Shown: positions 10,549-22,195 of the stretch, piece by piece | Position numbering within the stretch: position 1 is the stretch's first letter | Layout: every line of letters begins with the position of its first letter | Source of the DNA: Straminergon stramineum | Lineage: Eukaryota > Streptophyta > Bryopsida > Hypnales > Calliergonaceae | Assembly (NCBI GenBank): GCA_963920665.1 | Contig: OY987273.1 | Span: 2,110,501 to 2,174,500, forward strand | Reading direction: 5' to 3' | DNA: 64,000 bases | Notes under the pieces: model-generated | Told to the model about the DNA's origin: nothing | Databases searched by the model: none | What the model saw: the letters and a program-made list of their open reading frames with translations, nothing else | Position numbers and translations under genes: made by a program

Positions 10549-11849
10549 AACTTTACTGATGTAGTCATCAGCCATTTCTAGAACATAAATCCTGAGAAGG
10601 ATGGCGCTTTGATCACAAGGCCAACTAACCTCATGAACGAAATGCAAATAATTATATTACTAGATGACTTGTGGGCGATATGGGAGAAGTTCTTGATGAA
10701 GCACTTAGAGGGCGCCCTAATTGACCCCATGTCCTTGATTCCATTCAAGGACATCAAAACATTGAAAATAAGAGCAATGTCGTTGAAGAGAGAGTTCTTT
10801 AAGCATTGTGGTCATTTCATGGACACTAATTCCGGTGCCTACGCATGACCTTTGCTCGGAAAAACTTGGCATCGAAATGCTGTGTATCCAAAAGTTTCTG
10901 TTGCTAGAACCAAAATTCTAGTGGCGAATAACATGGTAGGTGGAGACTAGGTGGAAAGGAGGAAGCGCAAGAAAGTTGTGCTCCAGGATTTGATGGACAT
11001 CAAACCCACCCTCAAGTTGGTTGACAACGAAGATCGTGGACAACGCAACATTGGTGTACATCAGCCACATGGGATTTCCTCTTGTCACATCCGAAGCTGG
11101 AATACTTCAAGCGGCCTCTCCAAAATGATGCTTGGTTGAAATGAGCCAAAGACTTGAGGGAGAAATTCCTAGAGGTACTCCACATGTTTACCAGGTTCAT
11201 GAAGTTGAAATATCAACTTCCCAAACCTTCAAGTGGAGTCTAGATGCGAGGTATTGATGTTGCAGCTCAGGCTCTAGTATCGAGTAGGTTCTACCAATAT
11301 CATAGCCGAAAGGTCAATCTCGTCTTTCTAGATGTCAGGAAGCTTCGAAGAGTGAAGGCAACAAAAATCGAGTTTGAGGTCAGTCCAATTCTTGACATTC
11401 TTGCTCAGAAGCTGAAGTCGCACATGATAGAGGCAACTATTTGGCTCTTCATCTTGGGTAGCAAGGACGATGTGAACGCTGCAAAAAGTTTTGTGGCATC
11501 AAATTTATGTAACTTTGACTACATCCAATCAATATACATTTCGTTGAGAGGGGAGCAGCTTAACCACATTACCAACCGATCAATTGTTGCAAACATGCCA
11601 CTCCTTTTTCTGTTCAAAAAGGACAATGACTTCACTAAGTTCGTGCGTGGTAATGTAAAGGCGGAATACAAAGTGCCACGCGACTGCATCTATTACTTTG
11701 ATTTGGCAAGGAATATAGAGGCAAAATGGAGGATTCATGCAAGGGAATTACGAATGGAATTTTATCTAGATATGCTCCAAGATTTTGCAACTCTTGATTA
11801 AAATGTCCTCAGTATTTATGCGGGCCCAAAATGCGTGCTAGCTGCTAAG
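10549..11849 (+). pseudogene. decayed gene, central exon (function unassigned)
   Basis: From about 10,606 the frame reads ITRPTNLMNEMQIIILLDDL, HLEGALIDPMSLIPFKDIK and, after a stop at 10,846, HRNAVYPKVSVARTKILVA. A one-base frameshift near 11,070 moves the continuing sequence (DFLLSHPKLEYFKRPLQND) into the frame of 11,244-11,801, which reads VSSRFYQYHSRKVNLVFLDV, ATIWLFILGSKDDV, VANMPLLFLFKKDND and VPRDCIYYFDLARNIEAKW. It ends VLSIYAGPKCVLAAK at a splice donor. The terminal AGxK-x-LAAK segment faintly recalls the end of SAM-dependent methyltransferases, but no catalytic motif was found, so I leave it unassigned. At least four stops and one frameshift show that it is dead. Confidence 0.45.
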
Positions 11850-12072
11850 GTATTCACTCTAAGCCAGTTATCCTCGAGTCGAAGATAACTTGTCTAGATG
11901 TTATGGTTTTGTATCTCTTTGTTTATTTTATGTCTAGTGGCTATACAATATCGTCTACTTGAAGATAAATTAAGTGGATTACATCTTTCATGGGATAAAT
12001 TAAGTGGACTATCTTCTTGATAGGTTTTGATTCTGTTAATATTTGTTGATCTATTTATTTACTATGATATAG
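11850..12072 (+). other. inferred intron with two palindromic boxes
   Basis: The donor is AAG|GTATTC at 11,850 and the acceptor TATGATATAG ends at 12,072. It is 223 bp and AT-rich. It joins two phase-0 frames (GPKCVLAAK and MFGAFYYKFCDWDE). Palindromic boxes lie at 11,868 and 11,949. Its sequence is not otherwise similar to the intron at 10,335. Confidence 0.45.
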
Positions 12073-13560
12073 ATGTTTGGAGCGTTCTACTATAAATTTT
12101 GCGATTGGGACGAGGGAGCGGGATATTTGCAGATCGCTTCCCTTGCGAATAGGATGGACAAGAATGACTTCTTGTTCTCCAAATCTCCACATTTGCTTGG
12201 GTATGTGAAACCAACTCCTTGGGGACCTGTGGTATTGCATTCGACATTACTGCCTTCTCCACCCATGACATTGAACTTGCCAGTAGAGAACACCGCCTCG
12301 GTAGAGCGAGAGCAGGAACATGTTGGTCCTCAAACGAGCACTGATCCTAGCATGGTGGGATTGAATGAATACGGGACCAACACGTTCCAAGTGCACACCT
12401 AGATGGCGACTCCTACTATGGCATCTGACCCAAAACCTAAAACACTTGTGGAGGATGTCGAATCTAATCACAAGTAGGAAGAACAACAACATGCACTATC
12501 ACAGCAATGTCTCGAAGCGTCTGCTATTGAGGCTTCTCAAAATACGGCACTCCCAAGCGTTGGAGAGGGGAACAACATCAATGTCCTTGAAATGACACCA
12601 CCTCCTCCACCCAAAAGAACCCCCCTCATTCATGGACTCGTTATTGTCCTTAGTGATGAAGAGGATATCGATTGACTACATTCCTTGGTTGATGATGACG
12701 AGGAGGAGCTCAAAAGCAAACCTGACGAGGAGAAACTTGTCATTTTGCCCTTCGGCAATGTGAAGGTGGAGGGTGATTGGTGGATGCATCAAGAGGAGGC
12801 AAGGAAAAGAAAGAGAGCTCGGAAGGGTGAACGCTATGAAAAAGATAGGCAATTGGTTGAGGCACTAGCAAAGAACGAGGCAGTGAACGCCAATATTTGT
12901 GAGGTGCAACAAAATGAAAATAAGAATCTCAACGCACTAGAAGAGCAAATGAAGTTCTTAATGGAAAAATTGAATGCCTAGCCGAGCCAATCCCGCAACC
13001 CTTCTGCTTTAGAAATGCTTCCTCTACCGCATTAGCCCTTAATATCAACATCGTCCACTATTGCCTTACAAGATGTCCAAAGGTTTGTGGTTGAGCTAGG
13101 GTATCCTCGAGTCGAGAATACCACCCATCTTGTTTCGCTAGTTGCAGAGATTGTGCACGCTTCACTTTCGACCCCCTAAGTTCCCAATGTGCCCTCTCCT
13201 AATCAAGCAAGATTTGAGGTAGTGATTCTAGAGACCTAGAATCTAATTCTGCTTGGATAAATTGGCCTCCTAAGGGAGCCCTATCATCGAGTCGATGATA
13301 ATGTGGAAGGGACCAAACAATCTGTCGCTACTGTGGAGCCAACCATGTCATTGCTCCAGACAAATATACTTGCTTGCAAGACTTTAGAGTAGGATCTCCA
13401 CCAACCGAACTCACTATTTTCTTCTTTGGAAGAACGGGTGGACTACAAGGAGGAGGAGCAGGAGGTGAACAACGAGGTGAGGATCGAGCAAGTTCTTTTA
13501 CTGGAGGAGGTTCAAGAGAGAAGTGAACCACAAGCTTCGGACTCCACTCAAGTACATCCC
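12073..13560 (+). pseudogene. decayed gene, terminal exon with acidic and coiled-coil tail
   Basis: A single frame of about 495 codons with roughly ten stops. It starts MFGAFYYKFCDWDEGAGYLQ and passes HLLGYVKPTPWGPVV. It then becomes low complexity: MTPPPPPKRTPL, VIVLSDEEDID, a DDDEEEL acidic run, a basic EEARKRKRARKGERYEKDR segment (possible nuclear localisation signal) and coiled-coil stretches NALEEQMKFLMEKLNA and LEERVDYKEEEQEVNNEVR. This looks like a nuclear, modular plant or transposon-captured protein. Palindromic boxes at 13,100 and 13,282 fall in this frame and encode GYPRVENT and YHRVDDN, so the box is not strictly intronic. Confidence 0.4.
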
Positions 13561-14062
13561 TTCAATCCTTATTGTTTCGGTTGAGTTTTCAAAACTCAGA
13601 GTCATGGATGAGTTTGTCGTTTGTTCATTTGCATCCCATCTTTGGATAGTTCTTGAATATTATTTGTATCTATGCTGCATGACAAGATTGTGCATCCACT
13701 CTTTGATTGCGTCGCGCTGACGGCAAACCTGTCTATGGCTGCCCTTTGTATAGTATAGTGTAGCATAGTCATGAGTGTATAGTTTTGTCGTCTCAAGATG
13801 AAAGCAACAATTTGTTGGTGTAAAATATAATCTATGTAAATAAAGTATGCTTGTTTACTTATATTAGTGAATTTCTTTGGTGGTCTAATTAGATTCCGAT
13901 GTCAATGTTTTTGGCCCACCGCAATAAACATGTACACGTGCACCATCCATTGCCAGTGGAAGCACTTCCTAAAGGGAAACTGCAGTCAATTAGTGGAATG
14001 CTATGTTCCCCCCCACTTTCTGGCTCTCCCACTTCCGCTTTTAATTAAGTAACTCCATTTCT

Positions 14063-14553
14063 ATGTTGTTATGCATTGATCAAGTAGAGTTGGTGGGCAA
14101 CGGAGAGATCGTGTCAAGGACTATTTCACCCGTAGTACCCCAACTGCGAAGGAAGTGGCGAAACATTGTCTTGGACATGAACGGCATCCTTTGCTACTAC
14201 GCATTGAAATCCTACGCTTCAAAATTTAAATCGTATAGGGTCAAAGACAATGTTTTGTGCCATCGAAATCCCACAATCATTGGATCCAAGGCAGTCTTTG
14301 CTAGGCAAAATGCGGGCGAATTCCTCCGACAAGGTTCTGAGATCATGGACAGGGTGGTAGTTTGGACTTCCGTGTTGAAGTCCAATGTGGAATCCATTGC
14401 AGCCTACCTTTTCAATGGATGTAGAGCTCCCTTCTATATCATGGATCAAGAATACTGTAGGAAAATAGAGAGATCACTGGGGAACTTTTTGTCGATCGGG
14501 TATAAAGAGGTGTTCCTCAAGGTTCTGTCGAAGCAGCTATTCTCCAATCCTAG
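14063..14553 (+). pseudogene. FCP1/NIF-like phosphatase domain, 5' half
   Basis: The frame from MLLCIDQVEL contains KWRNIVLDMNGILCYYA, AVFARQNAGEFLRQG and DRVVVWTSVLKSNVESIAAY. These match the order of motifs in the NIF/FCP1 branch of HAD phosphatases: the DxDGT catalytic loop, the RPG-x-x-EFL region, then VVVWTS. The catalytic loop reads DMNGI at residues 38-42. The first Asp is kept, but the second is Asn and the Thr is Ile, so normal acyl-phosphatase chemistry is unlikely. The frame is cut at codon NPS by the CACTA element at 14,554 and resumes beyond it at 17,999. The true N-terminus is uncertain. Confidence 0.65.
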
Positions 14554-15107
14554 CACTACAAGAAAATGGCCAAATATGTGACTACAAAAGAATGACTCTG
14601 CGGAAAATGTGACTTTAGAGTGACTACAACTCCCTAATTGCACCATCGTGGGTGTATCTATAGCATTCAAGTCAAGGTGCAGTCACGTTTGCAACTATGG
14701 GATGACCCCATTGATAGGGGGGCAATTTCATCTGCCTCATTTTGTTCACAATGTCAAAGACGTTCTAATGTGGTAGGACAAAATTCCACTGTGGACACGT
14801 AGTCATGAACAAGTTTGTAGTTGTCATAGAGTGTAACTTACCTTGACTTCAGCACGACTATAAGATAACTTAAGGGATACTTGGACATGCAACAAAGTTG
14901 AAGGACTAAATATCCTTTTCACAAGCAAGTGTATACGTGGCAATTAGGGGTTGGTAGTAACAGAAAATTCCAAGTGTGTTTCACTTAGGATTTGAAGTCA
15001 TCCATCACAAATTAGGAAAATGATGCATACAAAAATGCTTCTTCTTTCTCTATTATTTTCGATTATCTTTTTTATTTCTTCTTAATTTAAAAAAATAAAT
15101 AAATAAA

Positions 15108-15116
<9 letters not shown>

Positions 15117-15140
<24 letters not shown>

Positions 15141-15145
15141 TATTT
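15117..15145. repeat. (TA)n microsatellite
   Basis: Fourteen or so uninterrupted TA units inside the CACTA element. Confidence 0.9.
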
Positions 15146-16832
15146 TAATCTCGTGGGCAATGGTCAACTTGGGATATCACTTTTTGGATACAATAATTAG
15201 GTGATTTTGGTCTAAAACCTCCAAAGTTTGTCTAATTCATTCATTTTGATCAATTAAGAAGACCCTAATTAACATGAAAAAAAAAGAATTCTTGCACCTC
15301 AATGGGATCAAAATGTATATTCTTAATGAGTTCTTTTTTTAAATTAAAAATTTTTGGACCTAGTCATAGAAGTGAGAAAAAATGCTAAAATTTGGGGATT
15401 TGTAGGCATCATAATGCACAATTATTAAATTCTAATTGAAAAAATTAATTCTTTTATGTATTGAACCACTAAATATAAGTCATATCCAAAAATCATATAA
15501 AAGTAAAATTATTTGATATTCCAAATGCCTATTATTAAAGATTTTATGTACATAAGATGAATTTACTTTTTCAACTAAAAAATTCATTAAATTTAAAATT
15601 TTTTTTTTATTGAGATGAATTTTTTTCTTAACACATTATCAATCTAGGTAGTTAAAACCTCATTTTGTAAAATCATACTTTCTTATATTTAAAAGATGAG
15701 GTCGTTTAACACATGGGAGTAGACTAACATTGTAGTTAAGACAACCTTTTGAGGTACCCCAAGGCCCAAGCTAACCACTACCCTTGTTTTTCTCTTCTTC
15801 TCCCTTTTCTTCTGTCTTATCCTCTTTTTTTTTATGCCTTCACTTATCTGTTTCATTAATTGTAATTTTCTTCAACTTATTTAAAAAAATAATGATTATT
15901 TCTCCCTTTTTGGTATTTTACATTCTTTAAGCTTTTTTTCTTTTACTTCTTATAAATTTTTCTTCCTTTTTTCCTTTTCTCTTGTCATCTTCATTTCTTT
16001 GAAGCTTTTTTATCTTTCTAAATTATCTACTCTTTGTTTATCTTTAAAAAATAGTTATTTTGTCATTGTCTTTGAAATCATGCATTTTGAATGGCCTTTT
16101 TGCTTTGTCGGTGTATATTATTTTCATAGTTAGGGTAATCTTGAAAGTTCATTTAAATTCCTACTAGTATGAAAGCAATAATTTCTATCCATTTTTGTCA
16201 TCATCTATATACTACTTACGGATAGTTAAAGTGATTGAAAATTAACATTTAGAGGTTCCAACATACTTACACGAAGGTATTTTAATGAGCCAAAGGCAAT
16301 CATTAAGTCTCGTTTCTCCTTTACATAGACAACAATTTTCCTTCTTCGTTGTCACTTCAATATGACTTCCTGAGACTACAAAATGACTACCTAGGACCAC
16401 AAAATGAGTTCAAAATGTCTCAAACTAGTGCACATCTACTCTACTACCACTTCAATGCCTTGTCTATTGTGATGCACTACACAATTTCCAAACATCTTGC
16501 ATACCTTTCATTACACTTACTCTACATCTATAGCACGTTTTCATATTTGACACATATGATAAGGATGGACAAAATTCAGAAAGGATGTTAAAAAATGTCA
16601 AAGAAAATGTCTTTTCTAATACCTATCCCAAATTTTTCCATAACTTTTGATTTGAGGATCAAAATCTAAAACAAATTTTTGGAGATGAAAGTGACATTGA
16701 TTTTCCAACTTTTATTTGTTTGGAGTATTTTGAAAAAAATTAATCTTCTATGCCTAAATGAGGATTGAAATATTACTTGTAACACAATTCCTGCGTTTTA
16801 CAAATCCCACATGGTTTGTCTTGCTTCCTACC

Positions 16833-17194
16833 AGGGTTGTTTTGTCGAACGCATTTTGGGGTTCGGGTGTCGAGTTGTTCATTTGACGTCGCATGTCGAA
16901 TAAGACAAGTGTTGCACACACTAGACAATTTTGTTGTATAAGGCCTTATCCTAACAACAAAGACAATTTGAAATCTCCCTTTATTTATAATTCATAATTT
17001 AGAATGTAATAAGTGAATATTAAATTGAGACACTTCAATAAAATGAAATTGAAATATGTCAAGATTGAAAATAGAAAGTGCTTTATTTGAAAGTCAACCT
17101 TAAAATTGACTTTATTAAATGGACAAGGGGGTCTACTAGATGTATTGGACGTCGTGTTTGTCGTGTTGTCGAGTTGTTTGGCTGAGCAACGATG
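16833..17194 (-). mobile_element. 362-bp MULE-type MITE, copy B
   Basis: The plus strand begins AGGGTTGTTTTGTCGAAC and ends GGCTGAGCAACGATG, the reverse orientation of copy A. The internal sequence is homologous throughout, including AAAGTCAACCTTAAAATTGAC near 17,090. It has a perfect 9-bp target duplication CTTCCTACC (16,824-16,832 and 17,195-17,203). It is nested in the CACTA element, so it inserted last of the three layers here. Confidence 0.92.
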
Positions 17195-17995
17195 CTTCCT
17201 ACCACCCCAAATGTATAAAAGTCTTGTCACTTAACCATTTCATGCCAACCCACTACTTGGCCTGACAAGCCTAGTGACACACGTGCCAAATATGGTGTTT
17301 GGTGTATGGTATTCTATGTTTGGTGTATTGTATTGTGTATGGTGTATAGTGTATTGCTTTGTAACTTTGAATGTATTAATATGTGATTGTTGAATGACTA
17401 CTCCTTGCCCAATTGTCATTATATTGTTCTTTACACATTGTAACTTATAAATAACAAGAAAATGACTTCCCACATCTAAAGGAGTATATGGAATCCTAAA
17501 TACATGTCAATTAAGAATGAATATGGTATAATTTGCCATGTGCCAATGCACCTAATTGATACAATCACTTCATCACAACTTCTAAACGATTGCATGATGA
17601 CTTCTAACGTGGCTATCCATGTCAAATTTCTTATGGGTTTGTTGCAACTAGAAAATGACTTCTTAATGATTGCCAACAAAGCCAAATCATTGAAGAATGA
17701 CTGGTAAATGACTGGACACGTGGCCGACCACAACCAATCAGCGACTGCCACATCATCCAATTTGGGCATGTGCCGAATACACGCCCTCTCCACCTCAGCC
17801 TCCACATGTATTTCTATAATCCTTTTTTCATCCAAGGCAAAAATGGATGGTGATAATACACCCATAGTCATTTACTTAAACAACTGAACAACAATGACTC
17901 TAGGGCCTTGGAGTCATTTAGTAGTCACATGATTTAAAAATGATTGCATTACAGTCATTTTTGCAAGTCATTATTTTTTCCATTTTCTTATAGTG

Positions 17996-18360
17996 TAGTG
18001 GGGGCACGTCCTTCACCAAGGATAACACCCTTCTCATTGATGACTCTTCGAAAAAGAGCATCTGCAATGAGAACGGCAATGCGATCTTCCTAGAAACCTA
18101 GTTACAAGTGAAACGGAGGGACGATGTCCTCTTGGGGACCCTCTTGCTGTGGCTCCAACGTCTAGGATCCGATTGTGAACCGAGATGACTACTACAATAT
18201 GTTGACAACAATCGCATTGGAGTGAAACTACTCAATGCTTGTGACTACGATCATGAGCGCATCATAGACACGATGAGGGACTTGGCCCACAACGTCGGGG
18301 CGCGCTTCAAATTTCCTGTGGTGAACTTAATGATAGAGTTGGCCCGTTGTAGGAGATAGA
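17996..18360 (+). pseudogene. FCP1/NIF-like phosphatase domain, 3' half
   Basis: The sequence following the CACTA element continues the 5' half in frame: GGTSFTKDNTLLIDDSSKKS, ICNENGNAIFLET, then a stop and LLGTLLLWLQRLGSD. IDDS followed by N-x-NG and a terminal D-x-x-L-x-x-LL-x-x-L is the usual C-terminal part of NIF/FCP1 domains; the acidic DD pair is retained. Later codons (NVGARFKFPVVNLMIELA) run to about 18,357 with further stops. It was already decaying by stop codons apart from the insertion. Confidence 0.6.
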
Positions 18361-20500
18361 CTTATCCGTCGCCCACCTTCTGTTTAATTGAATTGGAAGT
18401 GAAATTTTATATATTATAATCTTATAGAGACAACATTCGTTTGTTAATAAATATTTTGAGGATTGAGTTTGCCATCCAATTCTAGGACATGGTCTATTTC
18501 TAGAATTCCATCCATGTCTCTCATTCCTTATTGAAAATTTCTTTGTATCCAATATTCAACAGATATAGATGTGTGGGAGCCTTGTCTAATTTACATGTAA
18601 TACAGGTTGAGGATGCTCATGTAGTTGTCTTTATCAAAAGGCAGAGGTTGATGCGGAGCTTGGCGTTTGGATCAATGAAGTCTCTTTTAGGGTGATCGGA
18701 CTCCATGGGAGGGAGTTGCAGTACCGCTCCCATTTTCAAACCGTACATGTTGCGCTCCGCTGTAGATGCGGCATCTGTGGCTATAGACTATTCCAAGGGC
18801 GATGTCGAAGACGGAGTCATGGACAGTCCATCCCGTCGAGGACCATTGAGAAACCCCATTTGCTTGCCGTCCCCACTCAAACAAGCATCTTTGGCTCGAG
18901 CAAGATTGTTCTCACTAGCGGCACAAACGGAGGCAGGGACAAACCGAAAACTCAACCTCCTTGTAGGTGAGGGGACAAGCCATCCTCGGCACGAGGATGA
19001 TATTCCATGCAACTCTAAATATCGGTTTGCCCGTGAGGTGAAAAGACCCTTCTCGTTTGAGGATTAGAAGGCGAGTGCGGCAATAGGGCTGATAACTGGA
19101 GGGGGCTTACTTTGACTAGAGGATAGGCAACCTCGCTTGACGTTGTTAGCAGGAGCAAAACGATCCCCCTCCTTGGATAGTCTTTTTCGACAAAGGGCTC
19201 TTAGAGACCATTGGTAGTCAACAGACTCGAAATCAATTGGATTTGGAAACCCCTACATAACCAATGTAAATAGATCAGTGCCAAGGTTGCCTCCTTGATA
19301 GGCCAAGTCTCTTTCTACCTATGGAGGTCCTCCAAACACTTGGAAAGTGAATAGCATGAAGAATGGCTCTTTGAGTTCAGACCGCCGTGGCATGTTCATC
19401 TTTGGAAGTGAACCGAGCTATCCTTCTTGACACGATGATATCTTTAGAAGCCTAGTAAAGCTAAAAGTGATAGATGAGTCAAAGAACAATTGTATAGCCA
19501 AAATTAATACATAGGTGAGCAAGTCAAGTCTCCAAAGCCTTAGGTTTTTGAGCCCACCTTACTATTAATAGCCTAGTATATAAAATACAGAAAATCATTT
19601 TCTAGAAAAGTTGAGTGCTTCACGTAGAGTAAGCCTCTTCGTTTTAACACAAATTTTAAGAATTAAACCATTCATAATTCATTCATTTCAGATGAATAGG
19701 AGAGTATTAGTTACATTTTCTTTGTGTTTCCTAGCTCTCGAGTAAAACAAGTTTACTGAAAATAAATTCACTCACTTTTCTATTTCTTGAGTACTTCTTT
19801 GAACATCACTAGACTAAAATCCTCCTTATTGGTTCCTAGTCGAATGCGGCAATATTTTCATAAGATTTGAGGATTCTTGAAGGTTGGGCTCCATTTATCT
19901 TCGGATTCAACAACTTGTCTTTTGATAAGGCTTTGCACTCCAGTTTTCAAAGTCTCAAAATGACCATATTGTTTCAATTTAATGAATAAGGCCTTTTGCG
20001 TCAGTGATGTAGGAATAGCTTATCGATGTGGCACCACTACACAAATGCCTTAGATGTTTTCATCGTCCAATCACCTTGGATTCTATCCCAATCTAGATAA
20101 GCTACAACTTGTGGGTCTAAAAGGATACATCATTGCCTACATTGCTTTCTTCCTTTTATCTTGGTCTTCTTCTTGTTGGTGTCCATTGAACACAAACAAA
20201 ATCTGGGTATTTTTTATTTCTTTCAATGCTACAACTAGTGCCTAATGTGAAATCTTAATGCCAATGTACATTAATTTTAAATAATTGTAATCATGTGCAA
20301 CCAAAGTATCTCCTAACAAAGGGACCTAAAATATGGTGCACGGGATGAAAGATTAAAACATGAGCCGAAAAGGGACCAAAGTTGTGGGAACACGAAAACT
20401 TAGAACAAATTGAATTATGCTAGAATAGAATTAATATAGAGTATAATTTTTCAAATTTTTTTGGTTAGGCAAATGGAATTAGAGTGTGCTAAGCTTAAAA
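18361..20500. other. mostly no recognised gene; one small open frame
   Basis: The only frame worth naming is 18,705-19,067 on the plus strand (120 codons). It begins MGGSCSTAPIF, which would fit an N-myristoylation signal, and contains SPSRRGPLRNPI and REVKRPFSFED. I recognise no domain and coding status is uncertain. The remainder (19,080-20,500) holds only short frames and AT-rich sequence. Confidence 0.35.
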
Positions 20501-20860
20501 TTTAAAATTAGTTAGTTTTCGGGTGAATAGAAACGTAATTGCTATTCCGTAATCAGACCAAAGTCGAACTCGGAATCCGGAAATGATCCGGATAGATAGA
20601 ACCTATCACCTAGAGTTCCAGCCTAGGAATCTAGGGTACCCTTACAGGAACGGCCTTCTACCCGTTTGCAGTTGGGAACCGTCGGCAGATTGTCGAGTAC
20701 TTAACCCCACCGCTGCCTCCATTTTTCTTCCTCTTCGTTCTACAACACTTTGCGCTCATGTAATTGAGTGAAAGAGTGGTGAGTTAGTAACCGTGTCAAG
20801 GAGCGAAGAGTGAGGTCGGTGCTGTCCATGCTGGATTCATTTTTTGAGGAGCGGCATTCT
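20501..20860 (+). repeat. 5' region shared by two copies of the MAEG element
   Basis: Similar to 52,740-53,037: both contain a TCCGGAAA-nn-CCGGATAG segment, a GAGTACTTAACCCCACC block, a CCATTTTTCT run and GAGTGAAA-n-AGTGGTGAGTTAG shortly before the gene ATG. It is probably an upstream or LTR-like region of one element family. The element type is not established. Confidence 0.5.
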
Positions 20861-21747
20861 ATGGCGGAAGGTAGTAGTCGTAAACTTATGGTCATTGCCT
20901 AGATGGTTTGTCCCACCATCCCTACCATTTTGAATATCTAGAAGCAATTAGAGGAAGATCTAATGTATATAGGGCGGGTTGGGTTGATACGGGGACCGTG
21001 GAGCCTTGAAATTGAGGAGATGATTCGGGAGTTGATCGTAGGAGCTCTAAATCAATACGAGTTGATAGTGAGGGGTCGACCCATAGCTTGGGCAAAGGAT
21101 GTTTTGGCGGAAGTCTATGGGTTCCAAAGGAACAAATTTGAACTAGCTTCCCAAGTGGATAAGTACATGGCCAAAAAATTTAGGAGTTTGGCTAATGCAA
21201 AGGAGGGTTATGCTATCAGCAATTGTAAGGACGAGAAGCATAGGAGGGTGTAAGAAATCTTGATCGCGATTCTGTATCCAGAAAAGCCTACTCGGGTTAC
21301 GGTCACAGTGGCCAACATCCTCTTTAGAGTGATGGAAAATAAATTAGTGCATTGGGGGAAGGTTATTACGAGGGCAGTGACCAAATTGGCTAACCATGTC
21401 GGAAAAGGTAAGCATAGCCCCATTAGCTCTTATTTGTTTCATCTTTACTACCAAGTTGAGGTTTTGAGTAGTGAAGAAATGATAGAGTATAACACCATAT
21501 CCACCCTCCTGAAGTATGGCCTCACAAGTGATGTTGAGTTTGATCAGCCAGAGTTTGAAGATAAAGAACTGAAGGAAGAGGAGATACCTATGGACTAACG
21601 AGAGAAGAGGAAGAAGTCCACTGATTTAGCCTCACGAGGAAAGCTGCCAATTTTGAAAAAGCATAAAAGAGGGGTTTCAACATTCTACGATGCTGGATTT
21701 GAGTGGGTGATGTAGGTGAAGCATTACCACACAAGGTTGATAAATCC
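20861..21747 (+). pseudogene. MAEG element gene, copy 1
   Basis: A single frame from MAEGSSRKLM, with stops near 20,900, 20,938 and 21,251, runs to 21,598. Conserved blocks shared with the copy at the palindrome axis are MVCPTIP, IRELIVGALNQYELIVRGRP, AEVYGF, LASQVDKYM and KEGYAISNC. Further on it reads VIFRVMENKLVHWGKVITRA-like VMENKLVHWGKVITRAVTKL and SSYLFHLYYQVEVLS. The last part faintly resembles plant retroelement-associated proteins of the putative transposase type (G-x-I-I-x-x-x-I then a P-x-L-I-x-x-L segment). That is a weak inference. The sequence runs into a 200-N gap. Confidence 0.5.
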
Positions 21748-21947
21748 NNNNNNNNNNNNNNNNNNNNNNNNNNNNNNNNNNNNNNNNNNNNNNNNNNNNN
21801 NNNNNNNNNNNNNNNNNNNNNNNNNNNNNNNNNNNNNNNNNNNNNNNNNNNNNNNNNNNNNNNNNNNNNNNNNNNNNNNNNNNNNNNNNNNNNNNNNNNN
21901 NNNNNNNNNNNNNNNNNNNNNNNNNNNNNNNNNNNNNNNNNNNNNNN
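21748..21947. other. assembly gap, 200 N
   Basis: Exactly 200 unresolved bases, the same length as the gap at 53,321. This suggests a placeholder rather than a measured distance. Confidence 0.95.
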
Positions 21948-22195
21948 CGGATGGTGGAGGGCGGACGGGCAGGGCGGACGGTGAAGGGTGGACGGGCGCG
22001 GCGGACGGTGGAGGGCGGATGGTGGAGTGCGGACGGGAGCGGCGGACGGTGAAGGGCGGACGGGCGTGGCGGACGGTGGAGGGCGGACGGTCAGAGTGGA
22101 CGGTCAAGGGCGGACGGGCGGGGCAGACAGTGGAGGGCGGACGGTCAGAGTGGACGGTGGAGGGCGAACGGGGGGTTAAAGGATTAGGCCGTTGA
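21948..22195 (+). repeat. GC-rich GGCGGACGGTGGAG minisatellite
   Basis: About 18 units of 13-14 bp alternate between CGGACGGTGGAGGG-like and CGGACGGGCGCGG-like forms. It starts at the edge of the N gap, so the gap is probably inside this array. The apparent open frames here are low-complexity artefacts of the repeat. Confidence 0.85.

Larger units (their letters stand above)
7741..13300. repeat. dispersed palindromic box, about 10 copies
   Basis: A 17-22 bp interrupted palindrome with consensus TATC(C/G)TCGAGTCGA(A/G)GATA recurs in both orientations. Positions are 7,741-7,759, 7,895-7,915, 8,112-8,130, 8,483-8,500, 10,357-10,376, 10,467-10,486, 11,868-11,889, 11,949-11,968, 13,100-13,122 and 13,282-13,300. 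I saw no comparable cluster elsewhere in the window. Two pairs lie inside inferred introns of the decayed gene here, while the last two lie in its terminal exon. The box has 4-bp outer arms, such as TATC/GATA, around a TCGACTCGA-type core. Confidence 0.65.
14554..17995 (+). mobile_element. 3.4-kb non-autonomous CACTA (En/Spm) element
   Basis: The left terminus is CACTACAAGAAAATGG and the right terminus, reverse complemented, is CACTATAAGAAAATGG, matching the classical CACTACAAGAAAA end of the superfamily. TAG is duplicated on both sides (14,551-14,553 and 17,996-17,998), as required for 3-bp target duplication. Subterminal AATGACT and GACTACAAAATGACTAC motifs repeat near both ends (for example 14,570-14,620 and 17,880-17,975). 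No transposase is visible: the interior is AT-rich, has a (TA)n tract near 15,120 and contains a 362-bp MITE. It lies inside the FCP1-like gene. Confidence 0.92.

Noticed and set aside
10549..11849. DNA methyltransferase identity for the decayed gene
   Set aside because: Only a vague AGxK-x-LAAK resemblance. No SAM-binding or catalytic motif could be pointed to.
21948..22195. Long open frames on both strands across the GGCGGACGG repeat
   Set aside because: They follow from a 13-14 bp GC-rich repeat and the adjoining N run, and the translated products are low complexity.
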